Shown piece after piece: positions 8,412-17,003 of a stretch of 63,246 bases of DNA. The notes under the pieces are model-generated. The model searched no databases. It was given only the letters and a program-made list of their open reading frames with translations, and was not told the DNA's origin. Within the stretch, counting starts at the first letter, position 1. Each line of letters begins with the position of its first letter. The position numbers were made by a program, and so were the translations under genes. The DNA comes from Gemmatimonadaceae bacterium. GTDB lineage: Bacteria > Gemmatimonadota > Gemmatimonadetes > Gemmatimonadales > Gemmatimonadaceae. Location: the NCBI GenBank assembly GCA_013697785.1, contig JACCWE010000001.1, positions 1-63,246 of the forward strand. The letters run 5' to 3'.

Positions 8412-9419
8412 ATGTCTGCTCGCGTTTACCGGCCCGCATGGTGGATTCCCGGCGCGCACCTTCGCACGCTCTGGGGAAAGTTCATGCGCCCACGCGTGCC
8501 CGTCCGGACACGCACCGAGCGCTGGACGACGGAAGACGACGACTTCCTCGATCTCCATCGCCTCGATGCGCCAGCTGGCGCTCCGCGGCTCCTGATCCTG
8601 CATGGTCTCGAAGGAACGGCGCGCTCCCACTACGCCGGTGGGCTGCTGCACGAGGCAGAGCGGCGCGGATGGGCCGCCGACCTCCTGATCTTTCGCTCCT
8701 GCGGTGATGAGCCGAATCGCGCGCTCCGCTTCTATCACTCCGGCGAGACCACGGATGTGGACGCGGTAGTGCGCCGTCTGGTGTCCGAAGATCCGACGCG
8801 GCCACTCATCGTGGCCGGCGTCTCGCTCGGCGGAAACGTTCTCCTCAAGTGGCTCGGCGAGCAGGGTGCGAGCGCACCCGAGCAGCTGCAGGGAGCGGCG
8901 GCGGTGTCGGTTCCATTCGATCTCGCGCGCGGTTCACGCTATCTCGATCGTGGCTTTTCGCGCTTCTACCAGGCGCACTTTCTCCGCTCGCTGCGAAGGA
9001 AGGCTATCGGCAAGAGCGCGCACTACCCGCGCTCGATCAGTCCCGAGGTGGTGCTGCGCGCGCGCACCCTCTACGAATTCGACGATCTCGTCACTGCGCC
9101 CGTGCACGGCTTTCGCGACGCTGACGACTATTACACGCGCTCGAGCTCTCTCCACTACCTCGCGCGTGTGCGCGTGCCGACGCTCCTGCTCAGCGCGCGC
9201 GACGATCCGTTTCTGCCGAACGTGGTGCTCGACGAGGTGCGCGAGATCGCGAACGGGAATCCGTCGCTGCATCTCGAATTCGTCGAGCGCGGAGGCCACG
9301 TCGGCTTTGTCTCCGGTACGATTCCGTGGCGCCCGTTCTATTACGCAGAATGGCGCGTCGCGGAATTTTTGAGCTCGCAAATCAGCTGCAGGTCGCGCTC
9401 ACCATCGACATCGCGGTGA
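8412..9419 (+). CDS. YheT-like alpha/beta hydrolase
   Basis: Alpha/beta-hydrolase of 335 aa resembling the YheT/ABHD1-3 family of putative esterases. It has an N-terminal PAWWIPGAHLRTLWGKF segment, the oxyanion region ILHGLEGT, nucleophile elbow GVSLGGN, and the likely acid and base in SARDDPFLP and RGGHVGF. The ATG at 8412 is chosen because homology begins there. Its last 38 nt overlap, on the opposite strand, the end of the Met-rich protein gene. Substrate unknown. Confidence 0.85.
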   Translation: MSARVYRPAWWIPGAHLRTLWGKFMRPRVPVRTRTERWTTEDDDFLDLHRLDAPAGAPRLLILHGLEGTARSHYAGGLLHEAERRGWAADLLIFRSCGDEPNRALRFYHSGETTDVDAVVRRLVSEDPTRPLIVAGVSLGGNVLLKWLGEQGASAPEQLQGAAAVSVPFDLARGSRYLDRGFSRFYQAHFLRSLRRKAIGKSAHYPRSISPEVVLRARTLYEFDDLVTAPVHGFRDADDYYTRSSSLHYLARVRVPTLLLSARDDPFLPNVVLDEVREIANGNPSLHLEFVERGGHVGFVSGTIPWRPFYYAEWRVAEFLSSQISCRSRSPSTSR

Positions 9420-9774
9420 CGTTCATCGAGCCGCTGGACATCTTCATGCCGGACATCTTGCTCGAATCGCCCATCTTCATGCCGGACATACTCGTGTCCT
9501 TCATCCCTGCCATACCACCCTTCGTCACGTCGCCCGTGAGCGTCACGGTGTGGCCGACGTGCCCCGCCAGCGACACCTTCTTGCTCCACACGTCCCAGGA
9601 TTTGCCGTCCTTCGAGACCAGCTTGAAGGAATCCGGCTTGTCGCCCTTCTGAAGGCAGCCAGTCGCGCTGTCGGCGGCCCGCGCGCTCGGAGCTGTTGCG
9701 GCTGAAGCGGTCAAAGAGCCGGCGAGCACGAGCATCGCGGCGAGCGAGAAGATAATGCGATAGTTTCTGTACAT
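9382..9774 (-). CDS. Secreted Met-rich small protein
   Basis: 130 aa with an N-terminal signal peptide (hydrophobic LAAMLVLAGSLTASAA, probable cleavage after ASA or ARA). The mature part has a DSATGCLQKGDKPDSFKLVSKDGKSW-type small beta domain and then a run of Met/Ser/Gly motifs (SGMKMGDSSKMSGMKM). The Met-rich stretch resembles copper- or silver-binding periplasmic tails, but that is inference. An AGAGG sits upstream of the ATG. It overlaps the YheT-like gene convergently. Confidence 0.7.
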   Translation of the reverse strand: MYRNYRIIFSLAAMLVLAGSLTASAATAPSARAADSATGCLQKGDKPDSFKLVSKDGKSWDVWSKKVSLAGHVGHTVTLTGDVTKGGMAGMKDTSMSGMKMGDSSKMSGMKMSSGSMNVTAMSMVSATCS

Positions 9775-9928
9775 CGTAAACCTCTAAGCAAAAGTGTAAA
9801 CGTGAGGCATGCCCCGCCTCGATGACAAAATGTTCGTTCAATGATGAAACTGTACTCGTGGGTACGCCCGAAGTGAACGGGCGGATTCATTTTCGAAGCA
9901 CCGCGCTCTCTTCAATCAGTCCGCATCC

Positions 9929-10462
9929 ATGCCTCTGTTCTTCGCGGTCTTTCTTCTCACCGGGCTCGTGGTTGGCGTCATCGCCATGCTTGGCGGCATC
10001 GATCGCAAGGCGCGGCACGGCGCGTGGGTCAAATATCTTAATCTGCCGACAGCGGGCGCGGCCGCTGCCCTGTTCGGCATCGTCGGCTATCCGCTCGCTA
10101 AGTACTCGACGCTCGGAATGCCCGCGATACTGGCCATAGCGGGCGCGTCGGCACTCGCGGCTGCCTCGGGAGTGGTCGCGCTGATCGCCGGCTGGGCGGT
10201 GCCGAGCGCGGCACTGCATGTCGAGGATCCCCGGTTTGCGTTGCAAGGGCATCCAGCGCGCGTGTCGCAGGCGATCTCCGCAGGTCATGCAGGAGAGATC
10301 TTCTTCGAGCACGATGGCGCGCGCCGCACTGTTCCCGCGATGGGGCTCGAGGGGGCGACGATCGCCGAGGGCGTAGAGGTCGTGATCGAGCGCATCGAAG
10401 ATGGTATTGCGTATGTCGAGCTTTGGAGCAATATCGAGCGAGAGCTGGAAAAGCTGAGCTGA
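9929..10462 (+). CDS. NfeD-like membrane protein
   Basis: 177 aa with about three hydrophobic segments in the first 95 residues (FFAVFLLTGLVVGVIAML, a middle pair, and ALAAASGVVALIAGWAV). A C-terminal soluble domain of about 75 residues follows (GHPARVSQAISAG through IAYVELW) that looks like the OB-fold of NfeD/YuaF proteins. NfeD proteins act with stomatin/SPFH proteins in membrane organisation; no SPFH partner is adjacent. The assignment rests on the general pattern. Confidence 0.55.
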   Translation: MPLFFAVFLLTGLVVGVIAMLGGIDRKARHGAWVKYLNLPTAGAAAALFGIVGYPLAKYSTLGMPAILAIAGASALAAASGVVALIAGWAVPSAALHVEDPRFALQGHPARVSQAISAGHAGEIFFEHDGARRTVPAMGLEGATIAEGVEVVIERIEDGIAYVELWSNIERELEKLS

Positions 10463-10467
10463 GAGAA

Positions 10468-10506
10468 GTGTCGCAGTATCCTGTCGCAGTGTCGTGTCGT
10501 AGTGTC
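10468..10506. repeat. Three imperfect 13-bp tandem repeats
   Basis: Three consecutive 13-mers fit the consensus GTGTCGCAGTGTC (10468-10480, 10481-10493, 10494-10506), each differing by one to three bases. They fill the short space between the NfeD-like gene and the zinc-ribbon gene and end just before the latter's GGTGAG ribosome-binding region. Confidence 0.75.
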
Positions 10507-10518
10507 GTGAGGTGAGTC

Positions 10519-10806
10519 ATGTCGGAAGGGCTGCTCTTCCTGGTCATCTTCAGCGCGATCTTCATCGCGCGAATCGTCTTCGCGACGATGTTTTTTCATG
10601 CGGTGCTCCCCGACACCGACCGCTGCCCGGAGTGCGACACTCCCACCCTGCGTGTGAAATCCCGAGGCTGGAATCTGCTTATGCCCTGGTTCCGCACGAG
10701 CTGGTGCTACGCGTGCGGGTGGCGCGGCCTTTTGAAACACGGACATCTCAGCGATCCCACCACCGTGCGTCCCAAGCGAGAGATCACGCGCGCGCCGAAG
10801 CGCTGA
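10519..10806 (+). CDS. Small membrane-anchored zinc-ribbon protein
   Basis: 95 aa with an N-terminal hydrophobic helix (GLLFLVIFSAIFIARIVFATM), then two CxxC pairs (CPEC and CYAC) about 30 residues apart forming a probable zinc ribbon, and a basic tail. The ATG follows GAGGTGAG. No known family is recognised. It is probably a housekeeping or envelope accessory protein facing the cytoplasm. Confidence 0.7.
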   Translation: MSEGLLFLVIFSAIFIARIVFATMFFHAVLPDTDRCPECDTPTLRVKSRGWNLLMPWFRTSWCYACGWRGLLKHGHLSDPTTVRPKREITRAPKR

Positions 10807-10809
10807 CCC

Positions 10810-11094
10810 TCAGCTTCCTCGCGCGAAGATCGTGAGCCACGACGGCCAGTTCCCGCTCAGCTCCGCAAAATCCTCGAAGTAGATGAGTCCCAGCGACTCG
10901 AGCTCCCCAGTGAGCGCGCCCAGGGCCTCCTCGTGGTAGAGCGGACCGATGACTATCATCTCCCCTTCCACGCGGAACTCGTCGGGGGTGAGGTTGTACT
11001 TCGCGTCGAAGCTGGCGCGCACGAGCCCAACTCGCTCGAAGGCCACTTTGCGGATCAGCATCGTGGGAGCGTCGGGATGTATTTCGAGTGGCAT
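10810..11094 (-). CDS. Hypothetical protein
   Basis: About 94 aa from the ATG at 11094 (MPLEIHPDAP); an in-frame ATG at 11130 would add 12 residues but would start only 18 nt before mnmG on the other strand. No signal peptide or membrane segment is visible. It has a mixed alpha/beta character (MIVIGPLYHEEALGALTGELESLG) and ends 3 nt after the convergent zinc-ribbon gene. No family recognised. Confidence 0.55.
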   Translation of the reverse strand: MPLEIHPDAPTMLIRKVAFERVGLVRASFDAKYNLTPDEFRVEGEMIVIGPLYHEEALGALTGELESLGLIYFEDFAELSGNWPSWLTIFARGS

Positions 11095-11148
11095 TCGACA
11101 AGTCTGCGCACACGTCCCGCTCTTGTCCATTCATCGTATCTTTGACAG

Positions 11149-13083
11149 ATGACCTCGCAGCCCAACGAGCTCGAGCTCGACGTCATTGTCGTCGGCGCCG
11201 GCCACGCCGGTACCGAAGCCGCGGTTGCCGCCGCGCGACTCGGCGCACGCGTCGGCCTGATCACGAGCGCGCTCGAAACGATCGGCCAGCTGTCGTGCAA
11301 TCCGGCGATCGGTGGCGTCGCGAAGGGCACCGTCGCGCGCGAGGTGGACGCGCTCGGCGGAGTCATGTCCCGCGCGACCGATCTCGCTACGCTGCAGTTC
11401 CGGATGCTGAATCGTGGCAAGGGGCCCGCGGTGTGGGCGCCGCGCGCGCAGTGTGATCGCGGCATGTACCGCCGGGCCGTGCGAACGCTGATCGAGCAGC
11501 AACAAATGCTGCACACCATTCAGGGTACCGTGGCCCGTCTGCTCATCGGCGAGAGCGGCGGCCGCGTCATCGGCATCGAGACGCTCGAGGGCCGACGCTT
11601 CGGCGCCCGCGCGGTGGTGATTACGGCCGGCACCTTCCTGCGCGGCCGACTGCACATAGGAACGGACACACGGATAGCAGGTGGACGCGCGGGTGATCCG
11701 CCAGCGATCCAGCTTGCAGAGCAACTCGACACCATCGGCCTCATCTCGGCGCGCTTCAAGACGGGGACGCCGCCGAGGATCGATGGACGCTCGGTGGACT
11801 ACTCGAAGCTCGAGCGGCAGGACAGCGAGATCGAGCAGTTCGACTACTCGTGGTCGCACTTCTGGGATTCGCCACGCACCGACGGCAGTACGACTCGGCA
11901 TCCGGCGCAGCTGCCGTGCTGGATCACCTTCGCGGGCGAAGAGACGAAGCGGATCGTCAGCGAGAACATCAACAAGTCGGCGATGTACGGCGGGGCGATC
12001 GGCTCGCGTGGGCCGCGGTACTGTCCGAGCGTCGAGGACAAGATCGTGCGCTTCCCGAACGTCGAGCGGCACCAGCTCTTTTTGGAGCCGGAGGGGCATG
12101 ATACGGCGGAGCTCTATGTGAATGGGCTTTCGACGTCGCTGCCGGCGGATGTGCAGCTCGAGATGCTGCACTCAGTGCCCGGCCTGGGGAACGTGCGCAT
12201 GACGCGCGCGGGATACGCGATCGAGTACGACTATTTTCCTCCAACGCAGCTCGATGCATCGCTGCAGGTGAAGGCGCTCGACGGCTTGTACTTCGCTGGA
12301 CAGATCAACGGGACCACGGGCTACGAAGAGGCGGCGGGCCAGGGCGTAATCGCGGGAATCAATGCGGCGCTGGCTGTGCGCGGCGATGCGCCAGCGATCT
12401 TTGGGCGCGAACGCTCGTACATCGGCGTGCTCGTCGATGACCTGGTGACGCGCGGCGTCGATGAGCCCTATCGGCTGTTCACGTCGCGTTCGGAGTTTCG
12501 ACTCACCGTGCGCCAGGACAATGCGCTGCGGCGACTCGCGCCGCTGGCGATCGAGCTCGGGATGCTGAGCGAGCGGGAGCAGCGCATCGTCGAGCGTCGA
12601 TTCGCGATGGAGGCGGAGGCGAGCACGCTCGCGGAGTCGACGAGCGTGCGTCCGGAGCAGGTGCGCGTGCTGCTGGAGGAAGCCGGGAGCGCGCAGCTGC
12701 CGCACGCGATGCGCGTGGCCGAAATCGCGAAGCGGCAGAATGTGTCGCTGGCGTCGCTCTTCGTTGCAACTGGCGTCGGCGAAGACATCGACCGCGACGC
12801 GCTGATCACTGCGGAGCTCGAGCTCAAGTACGCCGGATACTTCGCGCGTGAGCGCGTCCAGGCGGAGAAGATGAAGCGAATGGGAGATTTCCCGCTGCCG
12901 TCGGCGCTGCCCTACGACGAGCTGCGATCGCTGTCGACCGAGGCGCGGCAGAAGCTCGGGGCACTGCGCCCGCGGACTCTGGCGCAGGCATCGCGGGTTC
13001 CCGGCGTCAGCCCGAACGACCTTCAGAATCTCGTGCTTGAGATCGAGCGGCGCCGCCTCGCGTCGGCAGATGTCGTGCGGTAA
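11149..13083 (+). CDS. mnmG: tRNA uridine-5-carboxymethylaminomethyl modification enzyme, FAD subunit
   Basis: MnmG/GidA, 644 aa, full length. With MnmE it installs the cmnm5 group on wobble uridine 34. The FAD-binding VVGAGHAGTEAA, the catalytic-cysteine region IGQLSCNPAIGG, CPSVEDKIVRFP, GLYFAGQINGTTGYEEAA and the C-terminal KRMGDFPLP helical domain are all present. The partner mnmE is at 40249 rather than adjacent. In many genomes mnmG, parA/parB, rnpA and mnmE cluster near oriC, and that neighbourhood is seen here in an expanded form. Confidence 0.96.
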   Translation: MTSQPNELELDVIVVGAGHAGTEAAVAAARLGARVGLITSALETIGQLSCNPAIGGVAKGTVAREVDALGGVMSRATDLATLQFRMLNRGKGPAVWAPRAQCDRGMYRRAVRTLIEQQQMLHTIQGTVARLLIGESGGRVIGIETLEGRRFGARAVVITAGTFLRGRLHIGTDTRIAGGRAGDPPAIQLAEQLDTIGLISARFKTGTPPRIDGRSVDYSKLERQDSEIEQFDYSWSHFWDSPRTDGSTTRHPAQLPCWITFAGEETKRIVSENINKSAMYGGAIGSRGPRYCPSVEDKIVRFPNVERHQLFLEPEGHDTAELYVNGLSTSLPADVQLEMLHSVPGLGNVRMTRAGYAIEYDYFPPTQLDASLQVKALDGLYFAGQINGTTGYEEAAGQGVIAGINAALAVRGDAPAIFGRERSYIGVLVDDLVTRGVDEPYRLFTSRSEFRLTVRQDNALRRLAPLAIELGMLSEREQRIVERRFAMEAEASTLAESTSVRPEQVRVLLEEAGSAQLPHAMRVAEIAKRQNVSLASLFVATGVGEDIDRDALITAELELKYAGYFARERVQAEKMKRMGDFPLPSALPYDELRSLSTEARQKLGALRPRTLAQASRVPGVSPNDLQNLVLEIERRRLASADVVR

Positions 13084-13125
13084 ACGGGGTTTCCCGTACT
13101 TCTTTATTGCTGTTCGACGTCGACG

Positions 13126-13150
13126 AATTGGTATCGTTACGATACTAATT
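13126..13150. promoter_or_regulatory. Near-perfect palindrome, possible operator
   Basis: The core GTATCGT-T-ACGATAC is a perfect 7+1+7 inverted repeat flanked by AATT on both sides; only one pair between breaks the symmetry. It lies in the 130-nt gap 64 nt before the TupA-like gene. The shape suits a dimeric repressor. No T-tract follows, so it is not a terminator. The regulator is unknown. Confidence 0.45.
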
Positions 13151-13213
13151 CCCGCTCGAATGGTGCGTTTGGTCGTCGACAGGGGTTGAGATTGTGACTC
13201 ACCGGGGGACGAC

Positions 13214-14122
13214 TTGTATCACTCGTTGATCGCACGCGCGCTTCGCGTGCGTCGCGCGTACGCGCGGGTGCACGGCCGAGCGCCGCGCCTTCTCAGGCCG
13301 CGTCGCTTCACGGAGAAGATGCAGTGGCGGAAGATCTTCGACTTGAATCCGCTATTCCCGATCCTGTGCGACAAGATCGCCGTGAGGGAGTACATCGCGG
13401 AGCGGGTTGGCCGCGAGCATCTCGTGCCGCTGCTGTGGTCGGGCCGGCCGGCGGAGATCCCCTTCGACCGTGTCGCGCGTCCGCTCTTTCTCAAGAGCAC
13501 GCACGCGAGCGGCCAGGTCATCATGATTGGCTGCGATGAGATTTTGGACGAGGCCGCGATTCGAGCACGGACGGAGCAGTGGCTCGCGATCAATCATGGC
13601 GATGCGTACGACGAGCCCGGATACGGGCCGGTGCCGCCGCGCCTGATGATCGAGGAGACGATCACGACGGCGGATGGCGACAGGCCGAATGAGATTCGAC
13701 TGTTCGTCTTCGACGGAAAGGTCGCCGTCATCAACACGGTATTCGTGGAGGATGGCAAGATTCGCAACGGCGCCTTCCATACGCCGGACTGGAGGCTGCT
13801 CGACTGGCACTTCAAGCGGATCGTCGATCGTGTGTTCCCGAGGCCGAGTCGACTCCAAGACATGATCTCGATCGCGGAGCGGCTTGGCGACGGACTGGAT
13901 CACGTGCGGGTCGATTTCTATGACTGTGGTGATCGCATCTGGATCGGGGAGCTCACCATCTATTCGTGGTCCGGCTATTCGCGCTTCAATCCGGACGACG
14001 CGGATTTCCTCCTCGGCACGTATTGGCGGACACGAATGCCGGAGTGGCGGACCATTCTCGCGGGGCTGTTCCGCGGTCCGACTTTCCCTCGTCGCCGAGG
14101 CCCAGCGAAAGCCGGGCGCTGA
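13214..14122 (+). CDS. TupA-like ATP-grasp protein (polysaccharide/teichuronopeptide type)
   Basis: 302 aa. The RFTEKMQWRKIFDLNPLFPILCDK segment, the KSTHASGQVIMI lysine region, MIEETITTADGD, EIRLFVFDGKVAVI and DHVRVDFYDCGDRIWIGELT match the ATP-grasp TupA family, found in teichuronopeptide and capsule loci and sometimes annotated as glycosyltransferase. A TTG start at 13214 is preceded by GGGGA; no better start lies upstream. It stands alone after mnmG with no other surface-polysaccharide genes, so the acceptor cannot be inferred. Confidence 0.75.
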   Translation: MYHSLIARALRVRRAYARVHGRAPRLLRPRRFTEKMQWRKIFDLNPLFPILCDKIAVREYIAERVGREHLVPLLWSGRPAEIPFDRVARPLFLKSTHASGQVIMIGCDEILDEAAIRARTEQWLAINHGDAYDEPGYGPVPPRLMIEETITTADGDRPNEIRLFVFDGKVAVINTVFVEDGKIRNGAFHTPDWRLLDWHFKRIVDRVFPRPSRLQDMISIAERLGDGLDHVRVDFYDCGDRIWIGELTIYSWSGYSRFNPDDADFLLGTYWRTRMPEWRTILAGLFRGPTFPRRRGPAKAGR

Positions 14123-14279
14123 GTGACTGTGGGGAGTGATCGGGCGGCAGCGCGCTTTTTCGGGTGTATGTTACGTGTGCGGTGCGCTTCATCAATTCGT
14201 ACCAACGTCACACTAATTCCGTTTCGTGATCCGGCGTGACGTCGCGCCGGGTCGAGCACGCACATTACCGGAGGATTTT

Positions 14280-15014
14280 ATGTATCGCTCATTGATCGCC
14301 TGCACCGTGTTCGCAGTCTCGCTCGCGGCGCAGCATCCGGCGGGGGCCATGGCTGGACCGGGAGCGATGCGGCCGCCGTCGGTGATCAGCACGAGTGCGA
14401 CGGGAGAGGCGCGATACATTCCCGACCGTGCGACGATTTCGATGGGCGTGCAGACGCGTGCGTTGACGGCGGCGAGGGCGAGCGCGGACAACGCGGTGAA
14501 GCAGCGGGCGGTGATCGACGCGATCAGGGCGCAGGGGATCGCGGCGGAGCAGATCTCGACGGTGAACTACAGTCTGAACGCCGAGCAGGTCTACAATCCG
14601 CAGGCGGGTGACAAGGGGCCGAGGATCACGGGGTATGTGGCGACGAACACGGTGCGGGTGGAGGTAAAGAAGGTCGAGCAGGTGGGGGCATTGATCGATG
14701 CGGCGATAGCGAAGGGGGCGAACGACATCAGCTCGTTGGACTTTCACTCGTCGTCGCCTGACTCGCTGAGGCGGGTGGCGTTGGCGGATGCGTACAAGCA
14801 GGCGTTGGCGGATGCGACGGTGCTGGCGCAGGCGGCGGGCGGTTCACTGGGTGAGCTGATGGAGTTGACGACAGGAGGATCAAGCGACGCGGGTCCGCAG
14901 CCGATGTATCGAATGAGCGCGTCGGCGGCGAAATCAACGCCGGTGAGCGTGGGTGAGGCGACATTGAATGTCGGAGTTTCGGCGCGATGGTGTCTTAATA
15001 CTGTCGCTAAATAG
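14280..15014 (+). CDS. SIMPL (DUF541) domain secreted protein
   Basis: 244 aa with signal peptide (LIACTVFAVSLAAQHPAGAMA) and a DUF541/SIMPL domain: ISTSATGEARYIPDRATISMGVQT, ISTVNYSLNAEQVYN, ITGYVATNTVRVEVK, and a C-terminal GEATLNVGVSARW strand. Family members (for example BP26 of Brucella, YggE of E. coli) are periplasmic or outer-membrane oligomers of uncertain role. The ATG at 14280 has a strong GGAGG six nt upstream. Confidence 0.85.
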   Translation: MYRSLIACTVFAVSLAAQHPAGAMAGPGAMRPPSVISTSATGEARYIPDRATISMGVQTRALTAARASADNAVKQRAVIDAIRAQGIAAEQISTVNYSLNAEQVYNPQAGDKGPRITGYVATNTVRVEVKKVEQVGALIDAAIAKGANDISSLDFHSSSPDSLRRVALADAYKQALADATVLAQAAGGSLGELMELTTGGSSDAGPQPMYRMSASAAKSTPVSVGEATLNVGVSARWCLNTVAK

Positions 15015-15079
15015 CGCGATTTTTGCGGTAGAAACCGCACCATAGCGGAGGATGCGGCTCCTGCCGAGGATGACAGAAA

Positions 15080-15088
15080 TTATCCACA
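15080..15088 (+). promoter_or_regulatory. Perfect DnaA box
   Basis: TTATCCACA exact match to the consensus DnaA box, 31 nt before the parS site and 107 nt before parA. An isolated box could be chance, but its position in an intergenic segment with parS makes regulation of parAB, or DnaA titration, plausible. Confidence 0.5.
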
Positions 15089-15118
15089 ATTAGACCGTTA
15101 CTAATCCCAGCGTTTTGC

Positions 15119-15134
15119 CGTTCCACGTGAAACA
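15119..15134. promoter_or_regulatory. parS centromere-like site
   Basis: CGTTCCACGTGAAACA matches the chromosomal parS consensus TGTTTCACGTGAAACA at 14 of 16 positions; one of the two differences falls at a position that is degenerate in known parS sets. It lies directly upstream of parA-parB and is presumably bound by the ParB encoded 950 nt away. It is the only convincing parS seen in the window. Confidence 0.85.
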
Positions 15135-15194
15135 CAATAGCCCTGCCACCCGGAAGGGTCTATATTGCTCGCTTCACATGGACCCCGAGCGTGC

Positions 15195-16034
15195 GTGGCG
15201 AGAGTCATTGCTATAGCGAACCAAAAGGGTGGGGTTGGCAAAACCACCACCGCGGTGAATCTGGCTGCGAGTCTGGCGGTCGCCGAGCAGCGTACCCTGC
15301 TCATCGACGGGGATCCGCAGGGTAACGCGACCAGCGGCATCGGCTTGGGAGGCGAAGCGCTCGCGAGCACGGTCTACGACGCCCTCATTGGCCAACGCTC
15401 CCTCGACGACGTCATCCTCCGCGCAATCCAGTTCGCGCATCTGGACGTCGCGCCCACTACGCCGGACCTCGCCGGCGCCGAAGTCGAGCTGATCGACCGT
15501 CCGAATCGTGAGCTCGCGATGCGCGAAGCGCTTGCTCCAATCCGCGATCGCTACGACTACATCCTCATCGACTGCCCGCCATCCCTGGGCCTTCTCACGA
15601 TCAACATGCTCGCAGGCGCGGATGCGGTCCTTATCCCGGTGCAATGCGAGTACTACGCTCTTGAGGGGCTTTCGCAGCTCCTGAACACGGTGAACCGCAT
15701 CCAGCAGAGCGTAAACCCGGATCTGGCGATCGATGGCGTGCTCCTCACCATGTACGACGCCCGCCTCAACCTCTCCCGCCAAGTCGTCACCGACGCCCGC
15801 GAATACTTCGGCTCGAAAGTCTTCGAGACGATCATTCCACGCAACGTGCGCCTAGCGGAGGCCCCGAGCTTTGGGAAACCAATTGTGCTCTACGACATTG
15901 CTTCGGTTGGAGCCCAGGCCTATCTCAGTGTAGCGAGAGAGATGGTGCAGCGAGACGCCGGCGTTGTAACGGATCACTCCGCGGAAGGCATAACTGCATC
16001 GATTCCTCGATCCGAGCATCGCGTCACGCAGTGA
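15195..16034 (+). CDS. parA: Chromosome partitioning ATPase ParA/Soj
   Basis: Deviant Walker-A ATPase of 279 aa that dynamically positions ParB-parS complexes. The N-terminus is VIAIANQKGGVGKTTTAVNLA (KGGVGKT deviant P-loop), with GDPQGNATSG, YDYILIDCPPSLGLLT and IPVQCEYYALEGL. The GTG at 15195 gives the family-typical short N-terminus; no ATG is in frame nearby. It is followed by parB after 48 nt. The small chromosomal type lacks an N-terminal HTH. Confidence 0.95.
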   Translation: MARVIAIANQKGGVGKTTTAVNLAASLAVAEQRTLLIDGDPQGNATSGIGLGGEALASTVYDALIGQRSLDDVILRAIQFAHLDVAPTTPDLAGAEVELIDRPNRELAMREALAPIRDRYDYILIDCPPSLGLLTINMLAGADAVLIPVQCEYYALEGLSQLLNTVNRIQQSVNPDLAIDGVLLTMYDARLNLSRQVVTDAREYFGSKVFETIIPRNVRLAEAPSFGKPIVLYDIASVGAQAYLSVAREMVQRDAGVVTDHSAEGITASIPRSEHRVTQ

Positions 16035-16082
16035 TCACGCACTCGAGTGAACTCATCCCACCCTCACCGCCAACGCCAGCTC

Positions 16083-17003
16083 ATGTCCACTGAAAAGCCG
16101 AGGCGCTTGGGTCGGGGGCTTGATGCCCTCCTCGCCGCTCGCCCAGCGGCGGCGACGGCGATCGCGCGCGTGCCGGAGCCTGGCGACGCACTCCTCTCGC
16201 TCTCGATCGCTGAGATTCGGCCCAATCCCTTTCAGCCGCGAAAGGATTTCCGCCCGGAGGAGCTAGCCGAGCTGGAGACGAGCCTCCGAACGAACGGTTT
16301 GCTGCAGGCGGTGACGGTGCGAAAATCCCCAACCGGCATCGGTTACGAGCTCATCGCTGGCGAGCGACGACTTCGCGCAGCCACCAGAATCGGCTGGACC
16401 CGCATTCCAGCGGTGCTAAAGGAAATCGATGACCGTGCGCTCCTCACTATGGCACTCGTCGAGAACCTCCAGCGCGCCGATCTCAATCCGATCGAGGAAG
16501 GGGAAGGCTACCAGCGCCTCGTCGCGGACTTCTCCCTCACCCACCAGGAGGTCGCCGAGATCGTGGGGAAGGACCGGTCAACAGTAGCTAACATGTTGCG
16601 GCTCTTAAATTTACCGCCAACAATACGCACGATGGTGCGCGACGGAGAGCTCACCGTCGGTCACGCCCGCGCCCTCCTCGCGATCCCCAACGAGCGCGCT
16701 ATGCTCGAGCTCGCTCGCGAGATTCTCGCGAAGGGTCTCACCGTCCGCGATGTCGAGCAGCGCGCTCGCGCAACTACTCCACCATCGCCAGCACGCAGCT
16801 CCAAGCAAAAGCGCTCGCAAAGAGCTTCGGGACTCAATGCGGAGCTCAAGCGTCTACAGGACGAGCTTCGGCGTCATCTCCAAACCGACGTGACCATCTC
16901 CGTCGGCGAGCACGAGCGAGGCACAATCGAAATTGCCTTTTATTCGAGTGATGACCTCGAGCGCGTGCTCGACCTCGTGCTTGCATCTCGTGAGCGGATC
17001 TGA
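16083..17003 (+). CDS. parB: Chromosome partitioning protein ParB/Spo0J
   Basis: CTP-dependent DNA clamp that loads on parS, 306 aa. It begins RRLGRGLDALL (ParA-stimulating N-terminus), then the ParB/sulfiredoxin domain with IRPNPFQPRKDF, GYELIAGERRLRAA (CTP-binding GERRxRA) and ENLQRADLNPIEEG. The HTH follows (LTHQEVAEIVGKDRSTVANMLRLL). A C-terminal dimerisation domain comes after a basic linker. The stop overlaps the next gene by TGATG. Confidence 0.95.
   Translation: MSTEKPRRLGRGLDALLAARPAAATAIARVPEPGDALLSLSIAEIRPNPFQPRKDFRPEELAELETSLRTNGLLQAVTVRKSPTGIGYELIAGERRLRAATRIGWTRIPAVLKEIDDRALLTMALVENLQRADLNPIEEGEGYQRLVADFSLTHQEVAEIVGKDRSTVANMLRLLNLPPTIRTMVRDGELTVGHARALLAIPNERAMLELAREILAKGLTVRDVEQRARATTPPSPARSSKQKRSQRASGLNAELKRLQDELRRHLQTDVTISVGEHERGTIEIAFYSSDDLERVLDLVLASRERI

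Noticed and set aside
15023-15040. Hairpin TGCGGT-AGAA-ACCGCA after the SIMPL gene as terminator
   Set aside because: Stem of six pairs with no U-tract on either strand.
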